Source: Aequorivita sp. (GTDB taxonomy: Bacteria > Bacteroidota > Bacteroidia > Flavobacteriales > Flavobacteriaceae). From it: DNA of 64,000 nt. The translations under genes and the position numbers were made by a program. A model generated the notes under the pieces. It was given only the letters and a program-made list of their open reading frames with translations, was not told where the DNA came from and ran no database searches. Location of the stretch: the NCBI GenBank assembly GCA_024637015.1, contig JAGXGE010000011.1, positions 62,001-126,000 of the forward strand, written 5' to 3'. Of this stretch, positions 43,413 to 52,425 are shown one piece after another (position 1 is the stretch's first letter; every line of letters starts with the position of its first letter).

Positions 43413-45167
43413 TTAATCAACAGTTACTGTTATTGTTTTGCCAGATTTTATTGTTGAAGCACTATTATTTTTGAAACCATCTTTCACTTCTTCCTCCCAA
43501 TTTTGGTTTTTGATTGTATCCAAAACCTCTTCGGAATCCAGCATTTCTAGTGAATCAGTGTTTTCAATTATTTCCTCTTTTTCTTTGCAATCGAGACATT
43601 CAAATCTGTTTTTCAAAATTCTGAAATAATGCGCTTCGTTGTCCCAATTAGCCAATTCGGCAAAATCTGAATTGAAACCGTAATATGATGTTGCATTTTC
43701 TTCGGAATAAACTACCGTTCCCTCTGGCACATAAATGGTTATGTCAATTTGTTGATCACGATATTTGTTTGAAGTATCTGTGATGAAAAACCCATCTAGC
43801 AGTAAACTATTGTTTTCAAATGAATATATATACTCAATAGCTTCTGCCCGTTTTTTAGCATCGAGATGATTGTTTCCTTCGGCAGATTTCCCGATGACTA
43901 TTTTTCCGATGGAATCCTTGGTGGATTTTATTTTTAGTGTGATGTCACTTGAATATATTACTCTTTTGTCATCATCTGTATATTTTAAATCTAAACCATT
44001 ATCTCTGCCAACTTCGTAACTAAATTGTTTGTCAGCTCTCATAGAAATGCGAAGGGTATCTCCGGTTTGAACGGGTAGCATCTGCTCTTCAATATAATTT
44101 CCTTCGTAGGCTTGTTCAGTAGCTTGCTTTATTCCCAAAATTGCCAAACCTATAACTGAAAGTGCCCAAACCACAATAAGTAATATTTTTACAGTAGAGC
44201 TCAATGATTTTAGATTGCTTATTAAAAGTTTTAGCCCTAAAACAAACAATACAAAAAACGGGATTCCAATAGCGAAGAGAGCCAACAAAGCTAAAAGCCA
44301 CATTGGTACATTGGTTGTATCTACTAAGGCAATATATTCTGTTATTTCATTATTGCCCCAAAAATCGATGGAGCCAAAGGTGAAAAATGCAACTACCAAA
44401 CCAATAATGGTAGATAATGAAACAATAATTATAAGTACGCCTATAAATTTCGCAAACACTTTAAAAAGCGTTGCGATTAAGTTTCCCAAACTGTCAAAAA
44501 AACCTGAAGCGCCTGTTTTTATTTTATTACCATACTTATCGTAATCAACATTTTTTACACGGTCAGCAACATTGTCAAAACCCTCTTTGAATTTTCGTTC
44601 TATGTTTGAAATATTCACGGGTTCACCAGTCATTCTTAACTTGTCCGAAGTTGTAAGCGCTGGCGGGACCAAAATCCACAATAATATATAGACAACTATT
44701 GGAGAACCAAAGCCTGCAACGATCAAAAGTATCCACAAAAGACGGATCCAAATGGCGTCAACACCTATATAGTGTCCCAAACCGGAGGAAACCCCCGAAA
44801 TGTATTTGTTGTCAACATCTCTGAAAAGCTGTTTGTGCGTAGCATTTCCTCTTGATTTTGTATGCGTTTTTGAAGAAGGGGGAACGTCTTCAAAAATTTC
44901 GTCATCTACTTCATAATCTTCTGGCTGTCCCATAACAGCAATCACCTCGTCAAGATTTTTCAAGGTTATTACTTGGGATGGACTTTCAATCTTTTCAGAA
45001 AAAAGTTCGCCAATACGGGCTTCAATGTCCTGCATTATCTCTTCACTTCCGTCAGCACCTTTCAGCGATTTACGGATGGCGTCTAGGTAGCGCGAAAGTT
45101 TCCCAAAGGCATCTTCGTCTATGTGAAAGGAAGTGCCTGCCAAATTTATGTTTACTGTCTTGTTCAT
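43413..45167 (-). CDS. PspC-domain membrane protein
   Basis: The 584-residue protein has an N-terminal regulatory-type segment (MNKTVNINLAGTSFHIDEDAF...EEIMQDIEARIGELF), a PspC domain near residues 107-170 (RDVDNKYISGVSSGLGHYIGVDAIWIRLLWILL), further helices, and a C-terminal beta region with DUF2807-like character. PspC proteins sense membrane stress. The 5' end overlaps the PadR gene by 4 bp, so the two are co-expressed. Confidence 0.88.
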   Translation of the reverse strand: MNKTVNINLAGTSFHIDEDAFGKLSRYLDAIRKSLKGADGSEEIMQDIEARIGELFSEKIESPSQVITLKNLDEVIAVMGQPEDYEVDDEIFEDVPPSSKTHTKSRGNATHKQLFRDVDNKYISGVSSGLGHYIGVDAIWIRLLWILLIVAGFGSPIVVYILLWILVPPALTTSDKLRMTGEPVNISNIERKFKEGFDNVADRVKNVDYDKYGNKIKTGASGFFDSLGNLIATLFKVFAKFIGVLIIIVSLSTIIGLVVAFFTFGSIDFWGNNEITEYIALVDTTNVPMWLLALLALFAIGIPFFVLFVLGLKLLISNLKSLSSTVKILLIVVWALSVIGLAILGIKQATEQAYEGNYIEEQMLPVQTGDTLRISMRADKQFSYEVGRDNGLDLKYTDDDKRVIYSSDITLKIKSTKDSIGKIVIGKSAEGNNHLDAKKRAEAIEYIYSFENNSLLLDGFFITDTSNKYRDQQIDITIYVPEGTVVYSEENATSYYGFNSDFAELANWDNEAHYFRILKNRFECLDCKEKEEIIENTDSLEMLDSEEVLDTIKNQNWEEEVKDGFKNNSASTIKSGKTITVTVD

Positions 45168-45502
45168 TGTGTGTTTTTTTCCCTGGTTACTTTGTTCACG
45201 GCCTGTTGCAGTTCTGCCCAGGTGCCGTTCAATTCGGTTAAAAATAATTTACCGGTTTCGGTAAGATCATAATACTTTCTTGGCGGTCCGCTGGTAGATT
45301 CTTCCCAACGGTAGGAAAGCAACCCCGCGTTTTTAAGCCTTGTGAGCAGCGGATAAATTGTGCCTTCCACGACAAGCATTTTTGCGTCCTTAAGGGTTTC
45401 AAGAATGTCTGAAGTATACGCCTCGCCGTCTTTGAGGACGGAAAGGATGCAGAACTCCAAAACCCCTTTTCGCATTTGCGCTTTTGTGTTTTCGATTTTC
45501 AT
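45164..45502 (-). CDS. PadR-family transcriptional regulator
   Basis: The 112-residue protein is a PadR winged helix: KGVLEFCILSVLKDGEAYTSDILETL, EGTIYPLLTRLKNAGLL, and the beta-wing GPPRKYYDLTETG. It probably autoregulates the PadR-PspC-DUF2807 set, which it precedes with overlapping stop/start codons. Confidence 0.92.
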   Translation of the reverse strand: MKIENTKAQMRKGVLEFCILSVLKDGEAYTSDILETLKDAKMLVVEGTIYPLLTRLKNAGLLSYRWEESTSGPPRKYYDLTETGKLFLTELNGTWAELQQAVNKVTREKNTQ

Positions 45503-45684
45503 AATTCCTTTTTACTTGTTTTTAATTCCTGTTCGTTATTGATGATGAATGAATAAGGAAGCGTGCTTGTGGTTTCTTCGCATTGTTGATGAGTCAATAC
45601 GCTAACAGTTTCCTGTTCCTGCGGCATGCTTACGCCTATAAACTGTAAAATGGCAGCCAATAGGTAACTAACTAATGTGCTCAT
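45499..45684 (-). CDS. small hypothetical protein
   Basis: The 61-residue frame begins MSTLVSYLLAAILQFIGVSM, a hydrophobic N-terminus, and ends in a polar tail. It overlaps the DUF4870 gene by 17 bp and the PadR gene by 4 bp, as expected for a coupled operon member. No family is recognised and coding status is moderately likely. Confidence 0.45.
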   Translation of the reverse strand: MSTLVSYLLAAILQFIGVSMPQEQETVSVLTHQQCEETTSTLPYSFIINNEQELKTSKKEL

Positions 45685-46168
45685 TTTGAATAGGGTTTTT
45701 AAGGTTAGTTTTTATAAATGGTATGCAAAGCGGATATTGATATAATTGGCCCCGTGAGGCGTGAATGGAAGCGTTGATCACTGCGTAAAGTTCAAAAACG
45801 AACAGTCCAAGTAATAACAAGACCGCCAAACCAAATAACAAAATGTATCCCGAAAGATTTTGAATGTTGTTCACTGAAAAATCTCCGGCGTTGTGATCTA
45901 TTGTTTCAATCAATGAAATAAAATCTGTAGCGAAAATGATAAAGAATGGAAGGCATATTAAACCTATTAATAAAGTATAAACCAAAACGCTCAATTGAAA
46001 ATTGATAGCCTGCTTACCATGTTCGTCCACAAAAGCTTTGTCTTTATTGAAAGTCCAAATTAATAATGGAGCAATAAAATTTGCAAACGGGAAAAAGTAT
46101 TTTAAAAATGTTGACAAGTGAATGAAAGCACTGGTGTTTTTTTGGTTTTCTGAAATTGTAGTTTCCAT
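45668..46168 (-). CDS. DUF4870 membrane protein
   Basis: The 166-residue protein has four helices with the DUF4870 pattern TSAFIHLSTFLKYFFPFANFIAPLLIW, VDEHGKQAINFQLS and a YPLCIPFIK end. Such small membrane proteins accompany PspC/PadR genes in Bacteroidota. Function unknown. Confidence 0.88.
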   Translation of the reverse strand: METTISENQKNTSAFIHLSTFLKYFFPFANFIAPLLIWTFNKDKAFVDEHGKQAINFQLSVLVYTLLIGLICLPFFIIFATDFISLIETIDHNAGDFSVNNIQNLSGYILLFGLAVLLLLGLFVFELYAVINASIHASRGQLYQYPLCIPFIKTNLKNPIQNEHIS

Positions 46169-46302
46169 AACTTATTATTTTCTTATACAAATATATGTCT
46201 AAAAGATAGTAGTGTGTTACACATAGTACTAAATTTAACATTATTTTAACAAATAGGAAGTCAGAGATATATTGAATATCTTCGTGAGATATTTATAAGA
46301 AA

Positions 46303-46758
46303 ATGAAACTCAGCTCTAGTAAAATCAATACTTTCTTATTGTTTAAATTACCTTCTGCATACTTCACTGGGGTACGCGTAAAAACTATTTCTGAAAATGC
46401 GTGTGTTACCACCGTAAAGCATAGATGGATTAATCAAAATCCTTTTAAATCTATGTTTTGGGCTGTACAAGGGATGGCGGCTGAACTTAGTACTGGAGCC
46501 ATGGTGATGGCTGCCATTAAAGCGAGCAACCAAAATATATCTATGCTTGTGGCAAACAATAAAGCTACATTTTCCAAAAAGGCAAGAGGAAGAATAACCT
46601 TTAATTGCAATGACGGTCAACTTATAAAAGCTGCAATCAAAATGGCCATTAGTTCAGGAGAGGGTCAAACCTGTTGGATGAAATCTGAAGGAAGAGATTC
46701 TACTGGAGACTTAGTCTCGATTTTTGAATTTGAATGGACTGTAAAAATTAAAAGATAG
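46303..46758 (+). CDS. DUF4442 hotdog-fold (thioesterase-like) protein
   Basis: The 151-residue protein has the PaaI/DUF4442-like core (FKLPSAYFTGVRVKTI, NPFKSMFWAVQGMAAELSTGAMVM, SMLVANNKATFSKKARGRITF). It is probably a small acyl-CoA thioesterase-like enzyme, but no catalytic residues are confirmed. Monocistronic. Confidence 0.8.
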   Translation: MKLSSSKINTFLLFKLPSAYFTGVRVKTISENACVTTVKHRWINQNPFKSMFWAVQGMAAELSTGAMVMAAIKASNQNISMLVANNKATFSKKARGRITFNCNDGQLIKAAIKMAISSGEGQTCWMKSEGRDSTGDLVSIFEFEWTVKIKR

Positions 46759-46936
46759 TTGTCAATGTTTTCGATAGCTATAAAAGGATGTTCAGCTTGT
46801 TAACAAAATTTTAACAGGTTTAAAAAGAGCACAAAGAGAATTTAATTAACATTTATTTGTTATATTTAAAACATATTAATTTAAAAAATCTTTGCTTATT
46901 GTAAAAAGCTACTTAATTACTAAACCTCAATTAACT

Positions 46937-47134
46937 ATGGCAAGAGCAATGTATGATTATACCAAAGCTGTACTTGCAAAAGTAAGTTTTGACGTCAATT
47001 TGTTCTGCAAAGAGTTGAAAAAAGCGTTAACCAGATTGCTACCTTACGAAGTAGAGGAGCTTAAACTCTGGATTGACTCGCTTATCAAGCAGAACCCTCA
47101 ATTAAATCAATGTCTAATCTATCTAAACCCATAA
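46937..47134 (+). CDS. conserved 65-residue flavobacterial protein
   Basis: The ATG at 46937 starts MARAMYDYTKAVLAKVSFDV and continues with LFCKELKKALTRLLPYEVEELKLWI. It is a short, soluble, helical protein that I recognise as a conserved hypothetical in Flavobacteriaceae. The upstream TTG at 46892 adds an unlikely extension. A strong terminator follows at once. Confidence 0.8.
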   Translation: MARAMYDYTKAVLAKVSFDVNLFCKELKKALTRLLPYEVEELKLWIDSLIKQNPQLNQCLIYLNP

Positions 47135-47168
47135 AAAAAATCCCGCTGAGCAATCGGCGGGATTTTTT
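47135..47168 (+). terminator. intrinsic terminator
   Basis: AAAAAATCCCGC (47135-47146) pairs with GCGGGATTTTTT (47157-47168) around a 10-nt loop, directly after the 65-residue protein gene and before the end of convergent oxyR. Confidence 0.9.
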
Positions 47169-47214
47169 AGTTATTAGGTTATTCAATTACTGAGAACTGC
47201 CTAAAGCAAACTGA

Positions 47215-48153
47215 TTACTTTTTGGTTGGACTGATTATTTTCACATCTTGAAATGCAATCGCACCCCGTATTACTCCAGAAATTATATCGTGTAATGCAT
47301 TTATAATTTGCATTTTAAGCTCACTTTTGCTATAAATAAGGCTCACTTCACGAGCTGGAGATGGCTCATTAAAATATTTTATATTTTTGGTTTGGGAAGG
47401 TAAAATATCCAAAGTATGTAAATAGGGGAGAAGCGTCATACCTAAACCCTCATCTGAAAGTTTTATAAGGGTTTCAAAACTTCCGCTTTCTAATTGAAAT
47501 TTTTCACTGCCGTTAAGTTTTGAAGCTTTGCAAAGATTTATAATTCCGTCGCGGAAGCAATGCCCATCTTCTAAAAGTAAAATATCTTCAATATCGAGAT
47601 CGCTTATTTCCAGCTTTTCTTTTGAAAATAATCTATGGCTCTCGGGAATATAACCTACAAAGGGTTCGTAATATAAAACTCGTTCTTTGATTTTTTCATG
47701 CTCCAGCGGTGTGGCCGCAATTGCTGCGTCTAAATAACCATCATTAATTTTAGTAATTATTTCGTCTGTGTTCAGCTCTTCAATTTTCAATTGCACTTTT
47801 GGGTATCGGGTTGAAAAATTCTTAAGAAACATCGGCAATAATGTGGGCATCACTGTTGGAATTATGCCCAGTTTAAAAGTTCCACCAATAAATCCTTTTT
47901 CCTGATCTACAACATCCTGCATCCGTTCAGATTCATTGACGATATTTCTTGCCTGTTCCACAATTTTTTTTCCGACGCTGGTAAGTTCAATAGGTTTTTT
48001 GCTTCTGTCAAAAATTTGAATTTCAAGTTCGTCTTCCAGTTTTTGAATTTGCATACTTAACGTAGGCTGTGTAACGAAAGTCTTTTCAGCAGCTTTTGTG
48101 AAATTTTGATGCTCGGCAACAGCCAAAACATATTTAAGTTGGGTGATTGTCAT
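47215..48153 (-). CDS. oxyR: OxyR-type LysR regulator
   Basis: The 312-residue LysR protein has the N-terminal HTH (TITQLKYVLAVAEHQNFTKAAEKTFVTQPTLSMQIQKLE) and, in the effector domain, DGHCFRDGIINLC, where two Cys 9 positions apart match the peroxide-reactive C199 and C208 of OxyR. It should be a peroxide-sensing activator of catalase and similar genes. ATG 48153 is chosen; the longer frame adds 20 residues before the HTH. Confidence 0.92.
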   Translation of the reverse strand: MTITQLKYVLAVAEHQNFTKAAEKTFVTQPTLSMQIQKLEDELEIQIFDRSKKPIELTSVGKKIVEQARNIVNESERMQDVVDQEKGFIGGTFKLGIIPTVMPTLLPMFLKNFSTRYPKVQLKIEELNTDEIITKINDGYLDAAIAATPLEHEKIKERVLYYEPFVGYIPESHRLFSKEKLEISDLDIEDILLLEDGHCFRDGIINLCKASKLNGSEKFQLESGSFETLIKLSDEGLGMTLLPYLHTLDILPSQTKNIKYFNEPSPAREVSLIYSKSELKMQIINALHDIISGVIRGAIAFQDVKIISPTKK

Positions 48154-48170
48154 TGCGTAAAGTATTTGTA

Positions 48171-48202
48171 CAAAGATAGTTTTTATATAAAAAAAAACTA
48201 TC
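48171..48202 (-). promoter_or_regulatory. oxyR promoter -7 box with overlapping inverted repeat
   Basis: On the minus strand TATCTTTG (48178-48171) is a -7 box. It overlaps an inverted repeat GATAGTTTTT (48175-48184) and AAAAACTATC (48193-48202), whose ATAG/CTAT ends resemble OxyR half-sites. Autoregulation is inferred. Confidence 0.45.
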
Positions 48203-48237
48203 GAAATGTTCAAATATAAAGATTTTGTTTATAACAA

Positions 48238-48264
48238 AAAGCCCGATGTAAAACATCGGGCTTT
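48238..48264 (-). terminator. terminator of the DUF2141 gene
   Basis: AAAGCCCGATGT and ACATCGGGCTTT form a perfect 12-bp stem with a 3-nt loop; on the minus strand it is followed by TTGTT and lies 22 bp beyond the DUF2141 stop. Confidence 0.85.
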
Positions 48265-48285
48265 AAAATTTTATTATGGATTTTT

Positions 48286-48714
48286 TTACATTCTAATTTC
48301 CATCTCTATAGGTTGCTCGTAAACTTCAAATTTTGCGTCACTCCACTGTGGTGGCCCATAACTCATTACGTTATTGGAAACACCGTAAGGCTCCAAAGGC
48401 ATTCCATTCATATCAAAATCCATTTGTTTGTTACTGTTTTTGTCGTGGAAAAGAATAATGGCGTACTCTCCAGGAACTACATTGTTAAAAGTCACAGTAG
48501 CTTTTCCGTCTTTAATAATACCTTCAGCGCTTTGTAATCCTTTCTGCATAAAATGAGCTTCGTCATCCAGCGCGACCAGTATGCTTCCTTCGTCACTATT
48601 TACAGGTACTGTTACCTTTATGGTTGTTCCTTCCGGTACTGAAGCAGTGTCGTTTTGGGCGTTCAAAAAGTGAGTGAAAAATGTTAGACCGATTAATGCG
48701 ATGATTGTTTTCAT
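48286..48714 (-). CDS. DUF2141 secreted protein
   Basis: The 142-residue protein has a signal peptide and the DUF2141 beta-sandwich with VPGEYAIILFHDKNSNKQMDFDMNGMPLEPYGVSNN. Widespread in Bacteroidota, function unknown. Confidence 0.92.
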   Translation of the reverse strand: MKTIIALIGLTFFTHFLNAQNDTASVPEGTTIKVTVPVNSDEGSILVALDDEAHFMQKGLQSAEGIIKDGKATVTFNNVVPGEYAIILFHDKNSNKQMDFDMNGMPLEPYGVSNNVMSYGPPQWSDAKFEVYEQPIEMEIRM

Positions 48715-48815
48715 AATAGTAAGTTTTAGTTTTTGAATTATATATCAAATGTCCTAAAACTTCACTTTGGAAAGAAAAAGCAATTCTCCAACTGTTGAAT
48801 TTTTACGCTGAAATG

Positions 48816-50150
48816 CTATAAAAGTCCTCTCGCTTTTATTTCTAAATACTTATTAATGGTATTCACGGTAAGGTTTTCCGGGGCTGTTAGAATAGATTGA
48901 ATGCCGTATTTGTGTAGTTCGTTTACAATCAATTTCTTTTCATAAATGAATTTTTCCGCGATCGTTTTCTCAAAAACTTGATGGGTCGTGGTTGCTTTTT
49001 TGTCCAAAAAGGATTTTAATTCGGTATTTTCAAAAAAGATAACTACCAAAAGATGGTTTTTATTGATTGCCTGCAAATATGCCAGCTGACGGTGCAATGC
49101 GTCCATCGTTTCAAAATTTGTGAACAGCAATAACAAACTTCTTTGTTTAATATGGCGCTTAACATCTATATACAAACGCGAAAAATCACTTTCCGAAAAA
49201 TCGGTTTCCACGTTATAAAGCGTTTCCAAAATAAGATGCATTTGTGCGCTTCTACGTTGCGCAATTACCCGATCTTCTACTTTCCGGGAAAAGGTGAACA
49301 TTCCTGCTTTATCGTGTTTTTTCAAAACAATATTTGAAATTACAAGCGTTGCATTAATTGCGTAATCCAGCAGACTCAGATTATTGAAAGGCATTTTCAT
49401 AACCCTTCCTTTATCGATTACAGAATAAACAGGCTGCGATTTTTCATCCTGAAATTGATTTACCATCAAACTGCTTCGTTTTGCGGTAGCTTTCCAGTTA
49501 ATGTTTCGAACATCATCGCCAGAAGTGTAATCTTTAATTTGCTCGAACTCCATCGTGTTGCCAATTCTTCGAATCTTTTTTAGTCCGAAAAGTTTTAATC
49601 TATTGGTAAAGGCAATAAAATCATACTTTTTGAGCTGAAGAAAAGAGGGATAGTTCGGAACCATCGCTTCTGCGGAAAATTGTTGTTTTCGAGCAACCAA
49701 TCCCAAAACTGAAGATGAAAAAATATTTAGATTTCCAAAATGATATTCGCCCCTCTCTGTCGGACGGACCTGATATGTAAATTTCTTTTCTTCGGAAGAA
49801 TTCAAAATAGCTTCAATTTTAAAATCCCGAATCTGCCATTGAATGGGCAATTCATCAATAATTTTCACGGAAGTCTTAAATTGAAATCTATTTACAATTT
49901 TAATTTCAATAGAATTATCATCGCCATTTGATAGTTTTTCAGGTAAAATACGTTGCGCCTGTATTCCCGTTTTGTTTCGATAAAGTAGCAAAATATCAAA
50001 AACAAAAGCCGCTAAAAGCAAATAAAATAAAAGCCTAGCTACCCCGAACAATTCCTGAAAGAAGTATGAAACCACAAACAAGACCGCAAGCGAGAATAGA
50101 ACGATAAAAAATCGTTTTTTTAGGTATAAGCTTTTCAGAAATCTTTTCAA
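48816..50150 (-). CDS. DUF58 domain protein (MoxR-associated)
   Basis: The 444-residue protein has two N-terminal helices, and the DUF58 signature YTSGDDVRNINWKATAKRSSLMVNQF near residue 210 followed by a von Willebrand A-like domain. DUF58 proteins partner with MoxR ATPases. It is the last gene of the cluster, 90 bp after MoxR. Confidence 0.92.
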   Translation of the reverse strand: MKRFLKSLYLKKRFFIVLFSLAVLFVVSYFFQELFGVARLLFYLLLAAFVFDILLLYRNKTGIQAQRILPEKLSNGDDNSIEIKIVNRFQFKTSVKIIDELPIQWQIRDFKIEAILNSSEEKKFTYQVRPTERGEYHFGNLNIFSSSVLGLVARKQQFSAEAMVPNYPSFLQLKKYDFIAFTNRLKLFGLKKIRRIGNTMEFEQIKDYTSGDDVRNINWKATAKRSSLMVNQFQDEKSQPVYSVIDKGRVMKMPFNNLSLLDYAINATLVISNIVLKKHDKAGMFTFSRKVEDRVIAQRRSAQMHLILETLYNVETDFSESDFSRLYIDVKRHIKQRSLLLLFTNFETMDALHRQLAYLQAINKNHLLVVIFFENTELKSFLDKKATTTHQVFEKTIAEKFIYEKKLIVNELHKYGIQSILTAPENLTVNTINKYLEIKARGLL

Positions 50151-50171
50151 TTTTAGTTTTTCAATTTAAAA

Positions 50172-50196
50172 CCCTTCGACTGCGCTCAGGGTGACA
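50172..50196. repeat. REP-like intergenic palindromic element
   Basis: The 25-bp stretch starting CCCTTCGACTGCGCTC and ending AGGGTGACA, G+C-rich against an AT-rich background, matches a short interspersed element I recognise from Bacteroidota genomes. Its CCCT/AGGG ends can pair. It lies between MoxR and DUF58 genes, beside repeated TCTCA-type words. Confidence 0.55.
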
Positions 50197-50240
50197 TTAT
50201 AATATTAACTTCCTTCTCATTTCTCAATTCTCACTTCTCA

Positions 50241-51233
50241 TTACCTTGGAATTTCGATGGTTTCAATTATTTGTTGCACCACTTTATCTGCAGTTATTCC
50301 TTCCATTTCGCGCTCGGGCGTCAACATAATTCTATGTCTTAAAACTGATGGAGCAATTTTTTTAATATCATCTGGCGTTACAAAATCGCGGCCGTTCATA
50401 GCAGCCAAAGCTTTGGAAGCATTCATAATTGCTAGCGAGGCACGTGGCGAGGCGCCCAAAAATAAGTTTGCGTTTGTTCGTGTATTATCAACAATTGCCG
50501 CGATGTATTTCAACAAATTACTTTCAATGATTATCTGTTTTATTGTGTGTTGGTACTCTGCGATTTGCTTTGCGTTTAGAACCTGAACTACACTGTCCAA
50601 AACGAAAGCGTCTTTTCTATTATGTTCGGTTTCAAGAATATGTATTTCTTCTTCCAGAGTTGGGTAAGGCACATTTATTTTGAAAAGAAAACGATCCAAT
50701 TGCGCCTCAGGCAGCGCGTAAGTTCCTTCCTGCTCCACAGGGTTTTGGGTAGCGAAAACCAAAAATGGAGGTTGCATTTTATATTCTGTACCGTCCATTG
50801 TTACTTGACGTTCCTCCATTATTTCAAAAAGTGCGGCCTGTGTTTTTGCCGGAGCTCGGTTTATTTCATCAATCAAAACTATGTTTGAAAAAACAGGACC
50901 TTTTTTGAATTCAAACTCGCTATTTTTAACGTTGAAAATTGACGTTCCCAAAATATCGCTCGGCATTAAATCTGGCGTGAATTGGATTCGGCTGAAATCT
51001 ACCGCCAAAGTTTTTGCCAATAATTTTGCGGTTAACGTTTTACCAACGCCTGGTACGCCTTCAATCAACGAATGGCCGTCTGTCAAAATTGAAATGATGA
51101 GCATTTCCAACATATCGTGTTGCCCAACAATTACTTTACCCAATTCAGTTTTGATTTTCTCAACCGCTTCCTGTAGATTTTTTAAATCTAATCGCGAATT
51201 GAACGCTAACGGATTTTCCTGTGTTTCTTCCAT
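50241..51233 (-). CDS. MoxR-family AAA+ ATPase
   Basis: The 330-residue AAA+ protein has Walker A EGVPGVGKT, Walker B VLIDEINRAPAK and FATQNPVEQEGTYALPEAQLDRF. MoxR ATPases act as chaperones for metal or complex assembly with DUF58/VWA partners. Gap to DUF4350 is 4 bp. Confidence 0.94.
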   Translation of the reverse strand: MEETQENPLAFNSRLDLKNLQEAVEKIKTELGKVIVGQHDMLEMLIISILTDGHSLIEGVPGVGKTLTAKLLAKTLAVDFSRIQFTPDLMPSDILGTSIFNVKNSEFEFKKGPVFSNIVLIDEINRAPAKTQAALFEIMEERQVTMDGTEYKMQPPFLVFATQNPVEQEGTYALPEAQLDRFLFKINVPYPTLEEEIHILETEHNRKDAFVLDSVVQVLNAKQIAEYQHTIKQIIIESNLLKYIAAIVDNTRTNANLFLGASPRASLAIMNASKALAAMNGRDFVTPDDIKKIAPSVLRHRIMLTPEREMEGITADKVVQQIIETIEIPR

Positions 51234-51237
51234 AATT

Positions 51238-52425
51238 TTATAGTCTGAATGCTTCTATTTGTTTGTTCAGTTCAAGCAAATCGGCTTCGCTGTGAACAGA
51301 TTTTTCTTTTAAATGGTTTATTAGGTCCATCAATTTTTTGGTCTTTTCCAAAGTGCTTCCACTTTTCAAAGCCAGTTTTTTGATAAAATCTTCCGTAATA
51401 TCATTTGTATTTAAAAAGTATTTTGAGCGAAGGGTTTCCAAAAAATACGTGATTTTCTTCGCGATAATATTGCTGTAATCTTTATGTTGAAAATACAAAT
51501 CGCCAATGGTTTTCGTGAATTCCACCGAAGTATTTTCCAACGGCTCCATAACTTCAACAATGCGCTGCTCGCGTTTTCCTTTGAAAAGTACAAAAATTAA
51601 CAATCCTCCAAGCAAAACATAATATGCCCAAGTAAGCGGCGCTTGATTCAAAATAAATCGCATCGGCGAAGTGACTACTTTTCTGCCGGATTTTAAATAT
51701 TCGTCCCAATATATTTTGTCTGAATCAATATAAGAAAGAACGTTTGCCGCGTATTGTTCGTTGCCTTTCAGTAAATAATAATTTGAAAATGCTTCAGGCA
51801 AATTGTGAATCAAAAACTGTCCTTTTCCGAAATTTACCTTTATATAATTAAGTTCTTCAAGTTTTGGTATTTCAGAATCGTAAAAACCCAAAGCTGTTGT
51901 TTTTAATGTGTCAATTTTATCAAAAGAAGTTCTGAAAACACCTTTTTTATATGCCGGAAGCGAATCCTGGTTTAACGATGGTGAGAAAAATTTCGGCTGA
52001 AGTTCTTCCTCAAGAATATTGTAATCTGTAGATGAATCTATTTTCAAAGAATCGTGCAAAATATTGCCGATGCTTCGCGAAGAGATGAATACGGTGTTGC
52101 CGTTTTCAACATATTTTAAGATTTCATCTGTTTGCCTTTCATCAAAGGACAATTCGTCATTGATAAAAATATATGCGGAATTTTGTGCGTAAGCGTTGTC
52201 CGTCAAAAATACATATGGATCTTTATCAACTTTTTCAATGTTGGTATTTTTGAATAGGGAAGAGGCTTCCTCAAAAAGCACATATTCGCCGAAAGGAATT
52301 TTATCTGTTGAAATATAACTGGCGCGCCAATCTATTGGTTTTGGACGCACGAGCTCTGTAATCACGATACCTAGTAACACAATCCCGAAAATCCAAAGCA
52401 CTCTTTTTGAACGTTTATCCAGCAT
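51238..52425 (-). CDS. DUF4350 domain membrane protein
   Basis: The 395-residue protein has one N-terminal and one middle helix (near residue 266), with a DUF4350 region between (GNTVFISSRSIGNIL, GKGQFLIHNLPEAFSNYYLL). It is coupled to the neighbour upstream by an 11-bp overlap and belongs to the MoxR cluster. Function unknown. Confidence 0.88.
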   Translation of the reverse strand: MLDKRSKRVLWIFGIVLLGIVITELVRPKPIDWRASYISTDKIPFGEYVLFEEASSLFKNTNIEKVDKDPYVFLTDNAYAQNSAYIFINDELSFDERQTDEILKYVENGNTVFISSRSIGNILHDSLKIDSSTDYNILEEELQPKFFSPSLNQDSLPAYKKGVFRTSFDKIDTLKTTALGFYDSEIPKLEELNYIKVNFGKGQFLIHNLPEAFSNYYLLKGNEQYAANVLSYIDSDKIYWDEYLKSGRKVVTSPMRFILNQAPLTWAYYVLLGGLLIFVLFKGKREQRIVEVMEPLENTSVEFTKTIGDLYFQHKDYSNIIAKKITYFLETLRSKYFLNTNDITEDFIKKLALKSGSTLEKTKKLMDLINHLKEKSVHSEADLLELNKQIEAFRL

